Shown: one piece after another, positions 30,907 through 38,867 of the stretch
Layout: the number at the start of each line of letters is the position of its first letter
Numbering within the stretch: position 1 is the first letter of the stretch
NCBI RefSeq assembly: GCF_002093115.1
Contig: NZ_NAAD01000001.1
Location: 186,001-250,000 of the forward strand
Direction: 5' to 3'
Length of the DNA: 64,000 bases
Origin: Geothermobacter hydrogeniphilus
GTDB taxonomy: Bacteria; Desulfobacterota; Desulfuromonadia; Desulfuromonadales; Geothermobacteraceae
Program-made: the position numbers and the translations under genes
The notes under the pieces: generated by a model
Seen by the model: only the letters and a program-made list of their open reading frames with translations
Databases searched by the model: none
What the model was told of the DNA's origin: nothing

Positions 30907-31521
30907 ATGCTGATGCCCATCAATGCTGAAACTCCACAGCTCCGTCTCGTCCGCCGGGTTGTCGAGACCCTGACCCGGGGCGGAGTGATTGCCTATCCCA
31001 CCGACACGATCTACGGGATCGGTTGCGATATCTTCAACAAAAAAGGGGTCAGGAAGATCTACCAGATCAAGCAGCGGGATGCCCGCAAACCCTTTTCCTT
31101 CATCTGTTCCGACCTTTCCGAGGTTGCCAATTATGCCCGGGTCAGCAATTTCGCTTTCAAATTGATGAAACGCCACCTGCCGGGCCCCTATACCTTTGTT
31201 CTTGAGGCGAGCCGCGTGGTTCCCGATCTGCTGGTGACCCGGCAGAAAACGGTCGGCATCCGGATTCCCGACAATCCCATCGCCACCGCGATTGTCCGGG
31301 AACTCGGTCATCCCCTGGTAACGACCAGCGCCAACCTGGCCGGTGATGAAATTATTCAGGATCCCGCCGATATCGAAGAGAGTCTTGGTAAAAAACTCGA
31401 CCTGGTGGTCGACGGCGGCATCCTCAACAGCCAGCCTTCGACCGTGATCAGCCTGGTGAATGATCAACCCGAGGTCCTGCGCCTGGGATGCGGTCCGGTG
31501 GACTGGTTGGAGCAGGGCTGA
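30907..31521 (+). CDS. YciO/Sua5/YrdC-family protein (threonylcarbamoyl-AMP synthase fold)
   Basis: Member of the Sua5-YciO-YrdC family. The classical enzymes make threonylcarbamoyl-adenylate for the tRNA t6A modification; YciO-type members such as this one have a less certain role. Motifs include GGVIAYPTDTIYGIGCDIFN, RDARKPFSFICSDLSEV, GPYTFVLEAS and TTSANLAGDE. The 204-residue length and the KPFSF loop fit YciO rather than the shorter YrdC. Only the YrdC-like domain is present, without a Sua5 C-terminal domain. Confidence 0.85.
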   Translation: MLMPINAETPQLRLVRRVVETLTRGGVIAYPTDTIYGIGCDIFNKKGVRKIYQIKQRDARKPFSFICSDLSEVANYARVSNFAFKLMKRHLPGPYTFVLEASRVVPDLLVTRQKTVGIRIPDNPIATAIVRELGHPLVTTSANLAGDEIIQDPADIEESLGKKLDLVVDGGILNSQPSTVISLVNDQPEVLRLGCGPVDWLEQG

Positions 31522-31910
31522 TGCGTAAAGAGGTGACGGTAGCCTTTCATCCCTGTCGCTTTGAAACGGAGACCTGGTCATACGAGATCGACCGTACCCT
31601 GATCAACGCCCGGCTTGAGTCTCAGGGGGCGGAGTTGGCCGGGCTGGGTGTGCGGTTGCGGATTGTTGATGACAACAGTCGGACCATCGAGGTCAGGGGG
31701 TACGGTGATCTGCTCAACAGCATTCGCCTTCGGTCTCCGGCCGACGGGATTTCCAACCTCTGCCTCGGACATATCATCGGCCCGAGTCGTGACTGTGACC
31801 TGATCGAAGATATCCGGCGAGGGATCAACCGCGTCGCTTTCGCGCCGGAAATGATTCGCCCCGAGGATGAAAACCTTCGAGTTTGTCATAATTGCGGTTG
31901 CGGCTGCTGA
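31521..31910 (+). CDS. Hypothetical protein with a C-terminal Cys cluster
   Basis: I do not recognise the family. The 129-residue soluble protein ends in VCHNCGCGC, four Cys in its last eight residues, preceded by an ordinary alpha/beta-looking body (YEIDRTLINARLESQGAELA, then GLGVRLRIVDD). The terminal CxxCxCxC could bind a metal or an iron-sulfur cluster or serve as a redox tail. Its start shares a base with the YciO-type stop (TGATG), so the two genes are coupled. Confidence 0.78.
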   Translation: MRKEVTVAFHPCRFETETWSYEIDRTLINARLESQGAELAGLGVRLRIVDDNSRTIEVRGYGDLLNSIRLRSPADGISNLCLGHIIGPSRDCDLIEDIRRGINRVAFAPEMIRPEDENLRVCHNCGCGC

Positions 31911-31966
31911 AATCGCCGGGATTTCTTTCCGGTTCCTGTTTTTTGTTCCGAATTTTAAAAATTTCA

Positions 31967-31996
31967 TTGTCCACAGTGGTACACTGCATCTATACC
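31967..31996 (+). promoter_or_regulatory. Promoter candidate for the BioD-like/hflKC unit
   Basis: TTGTCC (31967-31972), 18 nt, TATACC (31991-31996), in an A+T-rich gap. The start point would fall about 25 nt before the ATG at 32029. Confidence 0.4.
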
Positions 31997-32028
31997 CCGA
32001 ACCATGAATCCGGAAGGATGAGCTGTTA

Positions 32029-33177
32029 ATGGCTCGAAAGATTTTCATTGCCGCCACCAGTCAGAACTGCGGCAAGACCACCACCAGCCTGTCATTGATG
32101 CACATGGCCCGCAAAAAGTATCCGCGGGTCGGTTTCATCAAGCCGATCGGACCGAAACCGGTACTTTACCGTGGCCTCAGCGCCGACAAGGACGCGGTGG
32201 TCATGGCGCGGGTTTTCGGCCTTGAAGACGATCTGCGGCTGATGTCACCTTTTGTTCTGCAACCGGGCGATACCCGCCGCGTTCTGGACGGCAAGATTGA
32301 CCGCGGCCTGATCGCCGAACGGATGCTCGAGGCGATTGAGGAACTTGACGCCAAAAATGATTTCCTGATTATCGAAGGCGCCGGTCATCCGGGCGTCGGT
32401 TCGCTGCTCGGCTGCAACAACGCCCGCCTGGCCGCGGAATCAGGCGCGGCGGTGATGCTGGTGACCGGCGGCGGACTCGGCAACGTGGTCGACAGCGTCT
32501 GCATGAACCTGGCCTTGTTCGAGAAAGAACAGGTCGATGTCAGGGCCGTGCTGGTGAATAAGATCATACCTGACAAGCGCGAGCGGACCCTGGATTACCT
32601 GGAACGCGCTTTCGCCGACCATGCTCTCAAGCTGATCGGCGGTTTCAACTATCAGCCGATCCTGGCCAACCCGACTCTGCGGCGGATTGCCGGGGTGCTT
32701 GATATCGAACTGCATGCCGACGAGGAGGAGGCGCAGCGGATCGTTCATCACGTCCAGCTTGGCGCGGCCAGCGCCCAGCGGGTCGCGGGGCTGTTGCAGG
32801 ATTCAACCCTGGTTATTGTCAACAGCAGTCGGGATGAGTTGATCGTCACCCTGGCGAATCTCTATCAGATCCCCGAATGGCGTACCAAGCTGGCCGGGAT
32901 CATCATTCCCGGAACGGGTGAGGTCAGCGCCATCTCCCAGCAGATCATCGAAACCAGCGGTATCCCGTACATGCGTGCCGGGCGGACATCGACCAGGGTG
33001 TTTGAAATCATCAAGGAAGATGTTTCCAAGCTGACCGCTGAAGATACTCACAAAATAGCTTTGATCAGTGAACTGGCTGAAAAACGCTTTGATTTCGAAG
33101 CGATTGACGCCTTGTTCGACCAGGAGACCAGGTCTCCCGGACGACCGACAACCTCCAACGACACGGAGCATTTATGA
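32029..33177 (+). CDS. BioD-like P-loop plus DRTGG domain protein (phosphotransacetylase N-terminal type)
   Basis: Stand-alone relative of the regulatory N-terminal half found in long phosphotransacetylases. Residues 1-215 form a BioD/CobB-like P-loop domain (ATSQNCGKTTTSLSLMHMA; FLIIEGAGHPGVGSLLG), and 230-350 form a DRTGG-type domain (VNSSRDELIVTLANLYQI; IPGTGEVSAISQQIIE). No acetyltransferase domain follows, so an enzyme activity cannot be assigned; nucleotide-dependent regulation is likely. The stop overlaps the hflK start by four bases, an uncommon partnership. Confidence 0.8.
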   Translation: MARKIFIAATSQNCGKTTTSLSLMHMARKKYPRVGFIKPIGPKPVLYRGLSADKDAVVMARVFGLEDDLRLMSPFVLQPGDTRRVLDGKIDRGLIAERMLEAIEELDAKNDFLIIEGAGHPGVGSLLGCNNARLAAESGAAVMLVTGGGLGNVVDSVCMNLALFEKEQVDVRAVLVNKIIPDKRERTLDYLERAFADHALKLIGGFNYQPILANPTLRRIAGVLDIELHADEEEAQRIVHHVQLGAASAQRVAGLLQDSTLVIVNSSRDELIVTLANLYQIPEWRTKLAGIIIPGTGEVSAISQQIIETSGIPYMRAGRTSTRVFEIIKEDVSKLTAEDTHKIALISELAEKRFDFEAIDALFDQETRSPGRPTTSNDTEHL

Positions 33178-34199
33178 ACGACTGGGGCCAGGGTTCTCCT
33201 GGCGATGAATTTGAAAAGAAAGTTGTCGAGATCGGTAAGCATATCAAGAATAATTTTCGTCCGAAAAAGGAGCTGCTGATAGTCATCGTGCTGCTGGTGC
33301 TCGGTTTTGGCGCCTTCAACAGCTTCTACGAGGTCGACACCGAGGAGACTGGTGTCCTGCTGCGGCTGGGCAAATTTGTCGGTTATACCGAGCCGGGCCT
33401 GCATTTCAAGCTTCCCTTCGGTATCGATCAGGTCTACCTGGTAAAAACCGGACGGGTTCTCAAGGCCGAGTTCGGGTTCCGGACCGTGAATCCCGGTGTG
33501 CGGACGACCTACACCAAACGGGGGCTGGAGGAGGAAGCTCTGACCCTGACAGGGGATCTCAACGTCAGCGATGTCGAGTGGATCGTGCAGTACCAGGTCG
33601 CCGATCCGTTCAAGTATGTTTTCCGCATCAAGGACCCGGTTGAAACCATTCGCGACCTGTCCGAAGCGATGGTGCGACGGGTGATCGGCAACTCCAATGT
33701 CAGCGCGGTGCTGACCACTGAACGCGCGCAGTTGGCGACCGAAATCCAGAAGGACCTGCAGCAGGCGCTCAACGATTACGATATCGGCGTGCGTATCGTC
33801 ACCGTCAAGTTCCAGGATGTGACCCCGCCGGACCAGGTCAAGGCGGCTTTCAACGAGGTCAACGAGGCCGAGCAGCAGAAGGAGAGCCTTATCTTCAAGG
33901 CCCGCGAACAGTACAATCGCGAGGTGCCGAAGGCGCGTGGCACGGCCAAGAGAACCGTGCAGGAAGCCGAAGGCTACGCGGTCGAACGAATCAACAAGGC
34001 ACGCGGTGAAACCGACCGTTTCCTGGCGTTGTTGACCGAGTACCACAAAGCGCCGGAAGTCACCCGCAGACGAATCTATCTTGAAACCCTCGAAAAGGTG
34101 CTGCCCCGATTGAAGGAGATCTATATCATGGACGGAGCCGGTACCGGAGCGCTCCCGCTGCTGCCGCTGCGCGCGGAAACGAAAGGGGGTGGCAAATGA
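33174..34199 (+). CDS. hflK: FtsH protease modulator HflK
   Basis: SPFH/band-7 membrane protein that with HflC forms a large periplasmic-side cage around FtsH. A single membrane helix lies at about 38-57 (LLIVIVLLVLGFGAFNSFY), followed by the SPFH domain (VLLRLGKFVGYTEPGLHFKL; RAQLATEIQKDLQQALNDYD) and a coiled region. It is 341 residues, shorter at the N-terminus than E. coli HflK, lacking the long Gly-rich segment. It overlaps both neighbours by four bases. Confidence 0.94.
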   Translation: MNDWGQGSPGDEFEKKVVEIGKHIKNNFRPKKELLIVIVLLVLGFGAFNSFYEVDTEETGVLLRLGKFVGYTEPGLHFKLPFGIDQVYLVKTGRVLKAEFGFRTVNPGVRTTYTKRGLEEEALTLTGDLNVSDVEWIVQYQVADPFKYVFRIKDPVETIRDLSEAMVRRVIGNSNVSAVLTTERAQLATEIQKDLQQALNDYDIGVRIVTVKFQDVTPPDQVKAAFNEVNEAEQQKESLIFKAREQYNREVPKARGTAKRTVQEAEGYAVERINKARGETDRFLALLTEYHKAPEVTRRRIYLETLEKVLPRLKEIYIMDGAGTGALPLLPLRAETKGGGK

Positions 34200-35143
34200 A
34201 AGCCCCGATCCTGATTGTTGTCGTGGCGCTGGCCGTTATCCTGGCCAGCAGCAGTCTTTACGTTGTCAATGAAGCCGAGCAGGCGATTGTCACCCAGTTC
34301 GGCAAGCCGGTCGGTGATGTCAGCACGCCCGGTCTGCATTTCAAGATTCCCTTTATCCAGAACGTCAACAGGTTTGAAAAACGGATTCTGAAATGGGACG
34401 GTGATCCCAACCAGATCCCGACCAAGGACAAGAGGTTTATCTGGGTGGATACCACCGCCCGCTGGCGGATTGTTGACCCGTTGCTCTTTTTCAAGACCGT
34501 GGCTACCGAACGGGGCGCCCAGAGCCGCCTGGATGACATTATCGACTCGGTGGTCAGGGACGCGGTTTCCGAACGGCTGCTGGTTGAACTGGTGCGCGGC
34601 AAAGATTACAAGCCCCAGAAGCAGGAAGCGGAAAAATTTGTCGTCGAAGGGGTCGAGATCCGGCCCGAACAACTGGTCGGTCGTGAGGAGATCCTTGCCG
34701 GTCTGCTGGCCAAGGCCCAGGCCAGTACCCCGGAATACGGCATCGAACTGATCGACGTGCAGATCAAGCGCATCAATTATGTTGAACAGGTCCGCAAGCG
34801 GGTCTATGAGCGGATGATCAACGAGCGTAAGAAGGTGGCGGCCAAGTACCGCTCCGAAGGGGAGGGTGAACAGGCCGAGATCCTCGGCCGGATGAACCGT
34901 GAGCTGAAGGGCATTACCTCCGGGGCGCTGCGCAAGGCTCTTGAAATACGCGGCAAGGCGGACGCCGAGGCGGCTGCGATCTATGCCGGTGCCTACAATC
35001 GGGACCCGGAATTCTACTCCTTTCTGCGAACCCTTGAATCCTACAAAAAGACGATCCGGGAGAACGGTCGGCTGGTTATTTCCACCGATTCCGATTTTTA
35101 TCGTTATCTGAAAGAGCTCGCGCCGAAGGATACCCGACGTTAG
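34196..35143 (+). CDS. hflC: FtsH protease modulator HflC
   Basis: Partner of HflK in the HflKC-FtsH complex. The N-terminal signal-anchor (about 4-22) is followed by the SPFH domain: NEAEQAIVTQFGKPVGDVS, then TPGLHFKIPFI, and the coiled-coil end with YRSEGEGEQAEILGRMNREL. It is 315 residues. A terminator follows within 10 nt, closing the unit. Confidence 0.95.
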   Translation: MKAPILIVVVALAVILASSSLYVVNEAEQAIVTQFGKPVGDVSTPGLHFKIPFIQNVNRFEKRILKWDGDPNQIPTKDKRFIWVDTTARWRIVDPLLFFKTVATERGAQSRLDDIIDSVVRDAVSERLLVELVRGKDYKPQKQEAEKFVVEGVEIRPEQLVGREEILAGLLAKAQASTPEYGIELIDVQIKRINYVEQVRKRVYERMINERKKVAAKYRSEGEGEQAEILGRMNRELKGITSGALRKALEIRGKADAEAAAIYAGAYNRDPEFYSFLRTLESYKKTIRENGRLVISTDSDFYRYLKELAPKDTRR

Positions 35144-35151
35144 CACCGCTG

Positions 35152-35181
35152 TCCCCCGGCCGGAACCGGGGGATTGTTTTT
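35152..35181 (+). terminator. Rho-independent terminator after hflC
   Basis: Eight-pair stem TCCCCCGG / CCGGGGGA (35152-35173) with a six-base loop, then TTGTTTTTA. The next gene starts only 15 nt later, so some read-through or a promoter inside this gap is required. Confidence 0.8.
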
Positions 35182-35195
35182 ACGAGGAGGAAGGA

Positions 35196-35726
35196 ATGGA
35201 AAATCGTTTCATCATGACCGCGTTCGGTGAGGATCGTCCGGGGATCGTCGCCGATGTCACCCGCATCCTGTTTGACAACGGCTGCAATCTCGAAGAAACC
35301 AGCATGACGCAGCTGGCCGACGAATTTACCCTGATCCTGCTGTTCTCAGCGGATCGTCCGGAGATGACCGAGCTGCTGGAACGTGAATGCCGTCGGCTGG
35401 AAAAGGAGAAGGGCATTTCCGCCTTTGTCAGGCCGTTGCGGAACCGGAGCGGGCGAACCACGGTCGCGCGGGCTGGCTCGGTGCTGCATGTCGAAGGGGT
35501 CGACCAGGCCGGCATCGTCTATAAAGTCAGCCAGTTCCTGGCCGACAAGGGGCTGAATATCTGTGATCTGAAATCGCAGGTCAGCCCGTCCCCCGGCAGT
35601 GGTACCATCCTTTATATTATGGATATCCATGTCCAGTTGCCGGAAGGAACCGACCTGTCCACCTTTGAGCAGGGCCTGGCCGTTGTTGCCGATGACCTGA
35701 ATGTCGATATCAGCTTCAGCGCCTGA
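35196..35726 (+). CDS. GcvR-like tandem ACT-domain regulatory protein
   Basis: Contains two ACT ligand-binding domains (about 4-80 and 93-172; MTAFGEDRPGIVADVTRILF and VEGVDQAGIVYKVSQFLADK). This is the layout of GcvR, the repressor partner of the glycine cleavage regulator GcvA, but no gcv genes are nearby. An amino acid is the probable ligand. It has no DNA-binding domain, so any effect on transcription would pass through a partner. The start has GGAGGAAGG upstream. Confidence 0.8.
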   Translation: MENRFIMTAFGEDRPGIVADVTRILFDNGCNLEETSMTQLADEFTLILLFSADRPEMTELLERECRRLEKEKGISAFVRPLRNRSGRTTVARAGSVLHVEGVDQAGIVYKVSQFLADKGLNICDLKSQVSPSPGSGTILYIMDIHVQLPEGTDLSTFEQGLAVVADDLNVDISFSA

Positions 35727-35754
35727 GCAACGAACTTCAGAGGGCGATTGAACG

Positions 35755-36051
35755 ATGGAGATGGAACAGGAACTGAAGCCGACGCCGCGTGAAACCCTGC
35801 TGCATGGTCTCTGGATCGATACCGGCAGCCGCATGGAGAAAGACGCGACCTGGCAGCGTATCCTGTGGCTTGTCGGAAACCATCTGCAGCTCCTTGCTGA
35901 AGTCGAGGATGGAAAGCTCTACAGGGATCCGACCGATGGCCGCTTGTGGGAACTTGTCAAGACCCGTCCCGAACTGCCCGATGGCGGTCCGCCGATCCTG
36001 CGCGTCATGGAAAGCGCCCGTGCTGAGGAGATATACGGAGTAAGCTTGTAA
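35755..36051 (+). CDS. Probable Imm27-family immunity-like protein
   Basis: The 98-residue product has the layout I associate with the Imm27 family of polymorphic-toxin immunity proteins: an N-terminal [10 protein letters not shown], then a helix [16 protein letters not shown], then [14 protein letters not shown] and a GGPP motif ([12 protein letters not shown]). The match is from memory of the family pattern and cannot be checked here. No toxin gene is adjacent, so it would be an orphan. It follows the ACT protein by 28 nt and precedes a palindromic repeat. Confidence 0.55.
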   Translation: MEMEQELKPTPRETLLHGLWIDTGSRMEKDATWQRILWLVGNHLQLLAEVEDGKLYRDPTDGRLWELVKTRPELPDGGPPILRVMESARAEEIYGVSL

Positions 36052-36098
36052 GCCGTTGCCGGGGTCACTCGCAAGGTGATGAAAAAGTCGTGTTCTCC

Positions 36099-36195
36099 GG
36101 GCTGAGCAGAAATGTCCCGCTGCCAGGCGTCCGAAACCCCTCGGAACAGGGTGTGCCGGACGGTACATTGGAGCACAACAGATTTTCATCAGCCT
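36099..36195. repeat. Palindromic repeat, family 2, copy 3 (degraded)
   Basis: The left arm GGGCTGAGCAGAAATG followed by CCAGGCGTCCG, and the right arm AGATTTTCATCAGCC, match the ends of copies 1 and 2, but the centre has lost the GTAC palindrome and the element is shorter (97 bp). It lies between the Imm27-like and macro-domain genes. Confidence 0.6.
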
Positions 36196-36215
36196 GCTGG
36201 GAGAAGGAGGTTGAG

Positions 36216-36728
36216 ATGGCGGCTATTGAGATCGTTCAGGGCGATATCACCTCACTGGAGGTCGATGCGATTGTCAACGCGGCCAATCGAACTCTCCTCG
36301 GCGGTGGCGGGGTCGATGGCGCGATCCACCGCGCCGCCGGGCCTGAATTGCTGGAGGCTTGTCGAAGCCTGAACGGCTGTCGGACCGGTGAAGCGAAGAT
36401 CACCCCGGGATTTCGGCTCTCGGCGCGGTACGTTATCCATACGGTTGGCCCGGTCTGGCATGGCGGGGATCGCCAGGAGGAACAATTGCTGGCAGCCTGT
36501 TACCGCAACAGCCTGGAGTTGGCCGAACGGCATGGCCTTACGAGCATTGCCTTTCCGGGGATCAGCACCGGGGTCTACGGTTTTCCCGTTGCGCGGGCCT
36601 GTCCGATTGCGATCGGTGAAGCGCGTGGTTTTCTTGAAAGGACGGAAATGATTTCAAGAATTGTTTTCTGCTGTTTTTCCGGCGCGGACCTGGATGTGTA
36701 CCGGAAAAACCTGGCTGCAGAACAGTAA
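36216..36728 (+). CDS. Macro-domain O-acetyl-ADP-ribose deacetylase (YmdB-like)
   Basis: Macro domain hydrolase expected to cleave O-acetyl-ADP-ribose or ADP-ribose esters on proteins. The family blocks are clear: [60 protein letters not shown] and [13 protein letters not shown] (ligand-binding loop). Length of 170 residues is standard. The ATG at 36216 has AGAAGGAGG upstream; the longer frame would run into the repeat. A strong bidirectional hairpin follows. Confidence 0.92.
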   Translation: MAAIEIVQGDITSLEVDAIVNAANRTLLGGGGVDGAIHRAAGPELLEACRSLNGCRTGEAKITPGFRLSARYVIHTVGPVWHGGDRQEEQLLAACYRNSLELAERHGLTSIAFPGISTGVYGFPVARACPIAIGEARGFLERTEMISRIVFCCFSGADLDVYRKNLAAEQ

Positions 36729-36752
36729 GCAGGAGAATGAGATAAGAAATAT

Positions 36753-36789
36753 ACGAGCGGCTGTCGAAAGACAGCCGCTCGTTCTATTT
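36753..36789. terminator. Bidirectional rho-independent terminator
   Basis: Perfect 13-bp stem ACGAGCGGCTGTC / GACAGCCGCTCGT with a GAAA loop (36753-36782), T-rich on the right and A-rich on the left (AAGAAATAT). It separates the macro gene from the convergent sensor gene. Confidence 0.93.
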
Positions 36790-36804
36790 GATCCCTGTTC
36801 CAGG

Positions 36805-37695
36805 TTATCGCCTGGCGAGTTTTTCCATTGCCAGCTTGATGCTGACCCGGAGTCGTTCCAGCACATCGGCCAGCCGGGCAATTTCATCCTTGCCCTTGAC
36901 CTCGATTTTCTGATTGACCTTGCCGCCGGCCAGGTCCGCGGCGTGGGCGGTCAACTCCTGCAGAGGCTTCAGGGACTGGTTGACCACCAGGAAAACCGCA
37001 ATCACGCAGACCACCAGGGTGCCGAGCATGATCATCAGCAGGGTCGCCTTCAGCCTGGCCTGGGCCATGCGGGTTTTTTCCAGGGAGAAGCCGATGCGGA
37101 ATCCGCCCCAATGTTTACCCTTGACGATGATCGGGCTGGAGATATCCCACATCGTTTCACCGGTATCCCGGTGGTAGACCTGCAGAAACGCCGGCTGTTT
37201 GTTCTGCGCGGCGGCAATGCCGACCGGGTCGTTGAAAATCCGCTTGGTGCGGTTGCCGACCAGATCCTTCTGCTGGTCGCCGGTGATCGGCTGCTGGTAG
37301 CGGGTATTGTGGGTCGGCAGGTAGCCGTTGACATCGACGGCGACGGCGAAAACCACTGATTCATCCTTGGTGAACTCGTCCTCCATGGCGAGGATCGCCT
37401 TGTCCATATAGGAATCGTAACGGGTGTGGTATTTGGGCGGCGTAAAACCGGGGATCAGCTGGTAATCGTGGTCAAAGGCGTCCTTGACGCTGAAAACGCC
37501 GTTGTCGATGGCCTCCTCAAGAACTTTGCCGACAAGTTTCGCCCCGATAAGGGATTCAATCTTGCCCCTCTCCAGAAGCTGGTCTTCGAGGCTGGAACTC
37601 TGCTGCTGAATGATATAGAACGATCCGGCAGCAATGACGATCAGCAGCACGACGCTGACCAGTACCGCCACTTTGACGGCGATCTTGTTGAACAT
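36805..37695 (-). CDS. Cache-type sensor with HAMP domain, no output domain
   Basis: Membrane protein built like the front half of a chemoreceptor. Helix TM1 is at 8-29, the periplasmic sensor at 30-215, TM2 at 217-239, then a HAMP domain (about 238-290), and it stops at residue 296 without a methyl-accepting, kinase or cyclase domain. The sensor carries VDVNGYLPTHN, GNRTKRIFND, YHRDTGETM and GKHWGGFRIGF, motifs seen in chemoreceptor sensor domains. It is downstream of, and clearly homologous to, the secreted gene at 37766-38374. How a signal leaves this protein is unclear. Confidence 0.8.
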   Translation of the reverse strand: MFNKIAVKVAVLVSVVLLIVIAAGSFYIIQQQSSSLEDQLLERGKIESLIGAKLVGKVLEEAIDNGVFSVKDAFDHDYQLIPGFTPPKYHTRYDSYMDKAILAMEDEFTKDESVVFAVAVDVNGYLPTHNTRYQQPITGDQQKDLVGNRTKRIFNDPVGIAAAQNKQPAFLQVYHRDTGETMWDISSPIIVKGKHWGGFRIGFSLEKTRMAQARLKATLLMIMLGTLVVCVIAVFLVVNQSLKPLQELTAHAADLAGGKVNQKIEVKGKDEIARLADVLERLRVSIKLAMEKLARR

Positions 37696-37765
37696 ACGAC
37701 ACTCCTCCTGATGACAGTTGCGTCCCTCAATCGATGGGACAAAATGATAATGGACGTGGAATTGT

Positions 37766-38374
37766 TTACTGTTTCATGTAGCCGATGCGGACCGCGCCCC
37801 AGTGACGGCCTTGGATCCAGACCGGCACCGAGAGGTCGGTCATGACTTCTCCGGTGTCGCGGCTGTAGCGCTGCAGCAGGTAGGGTTTTATGTTGCGTGC
37901 CGCCGCCAGCCCGGTGCGGTCGTTGAAGATGCGCTTGGTGCGGTTCCACTTGGTGTCATGATCGCCGTCACCGGTCATCGGCTGGGAATATTTGGAATTG
38001 TGGGTCGGCAGATAGCCGTTGCGGTCGACGGCGACGACGAAGATGAAGCGTTTGTCGGCGGCCAGGCAGGAGTCAAGAATCGGCAGCAGCACACCATCGG
38101 TGAGGCGGTCGTACTGGGTGTGAAATTTCTGCGGGTCGGTTCCCGGAATAGGGATATAGAAGGTGTCGAACAGTTGCGGCAGGGTCAGTCTGCCGGAGGT
38201 GAGCAGCAGATCGAACTGCCGGGTTATCTTGTCGGCACACTGTCGGGCCAGCTTTTTCGCCTTCTGATCAAGCGGGCTCAACTCGGCGGCCCGGGCTGTT
38301 CCGGCGGACAGCAGAAGGCAGAGGCAGAGCGCGGCCAGGACGGTCGGCCGTAGTGCGAAACGAGTTGGCAGCAT
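37766..38374 (-). CDS. Secreted stand-alone Cache-type sensor domain protein
   Basis: A periplasmic protein of 202 residues. A signal peptide (about 1-30, ending TARAAEL) is followed by one sensor domain with VAVDRNGYLPTHN, WNRTKRIFND, YSRDTGEVMTDLS and GRHWGAVRIGY, strikingly similar to the sensor of the next gene. It has no second membrane helix. The ATG at 38374 has GGAGGAG upstream (minus strand), which is preferred over a start seven codons earlier. It is first in a two-gene unit with a near-consensus promoter. It may bind ligand and present it to the membrane partner. Confidence 0.78.
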   Translation of the reverse strand: MLPTRFALRPTVLAALCLCLLLSAGTARAAELSPLDQKAKKLARQCADKITRQFDLLLTSGRLTLPQLFDTFYIPIPGTDPQKFHTQYDRLTDGVLLPILDSCLAADKRFIFVVAVDRNGYLPTHNSKYSQPMTGDGDHDTKWNRTKRIFNDRTGLAAARNIKPYLLQRYSRDTGEVMTDLSVPVWIQGRHWGAVRIGYMKQ

Positions 38375-38420
38375 GTCTCCTCCTGAAATGATCACCTGAA
38401 ACAGGTAGTAATAAAACGTA

Positions 38421-38450
38421 ATTATATTTCTAATGAATTGGTTTGGGCAA
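38421..38450 (-). promoter_or_regulatory. Sigma70 promoter of the Cache gene pair
   Basis: On the minus strand TTGCCC (38450-38445), an 18-nt spacer and a perfect TATAAT (38426-38421). Transcription would start about 40 nt upstream of the ATG at 38374. Confidence 0.65.
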
Positions 38451-38563
38451 GGGAAATCTTTTAACGATCTGGAATAACAATGTTTGTTGTGGTGGGTTGA
38501 ATCATGTCCGGAAAAATGGGATGTGTGCTGCCGTAGTTTTTTGAATTGCAGTAAAACGCGATT

Positions 38564-38866
38564 TCACCTAACTGCGATCTCAGTCTGAGCGCTTCGGGCA
38601 TGATCCTGATTGACCTGGTAGATAAAGGCCAGCAGTTCCGCAACGGCCTGGTAGAGTTCGAGGGGGATTTCGTCGCCGGTCGGAACCCGTGACAACAGTT
38701 CGACCAGGTCGGGATCGGAGACGATATTGACGCCCGATTCTGCCGCCAGCTGGACGATCTTTCTGGCCAGCTCCCCGCGGCCGCCCGCCACCACCTTCGG
38801 GGCCCGGTCATGGTTCTTGCGGTAAAGCAGGGCAACAGCTCTGTCTTCAGCCGATACCGTGTCCAT
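38564..38866 (-). CDS. FlhB C-terminal-domain paralogue (FhlB/YlqH type)
   Basis: The 100-residue product equals the cytoplasmic C-domain of the flagellar export gate protein FlhB, with no membrane part: AVALLYRKNHDRAPKVVAGG, then VNIVSDPDLVELL and VPTGDEIPLELYQAVAEL. The NPTH autocleavage sequence of FlhB is absent. It resembles the soluble C-half that remains after cleavage and could help substrate switching in export. The ATG at 38866 is separated by one base from the end of the FliK-like gene upstream. Confidence 0.85.
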   Translation of the reverse strand: MDTVSAEDRAVALLYRKNHDRAPKVVAGGRGELARKIVQLAAESGVNIVSDPDLVELLSRVPTGDEIPLELYQAVAELLAFIYQVNQDHARSAQTEIAVR

Positions 38867-38867
38867 C

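Noticed and set aside
31911-31960. Terminator after the Cys-tailed protein
   Set aside because: Short CCGG/CCGG and GAAATC/GATTTC pairings before a T run are possible, but the stems are too weak and compete with each other to call.
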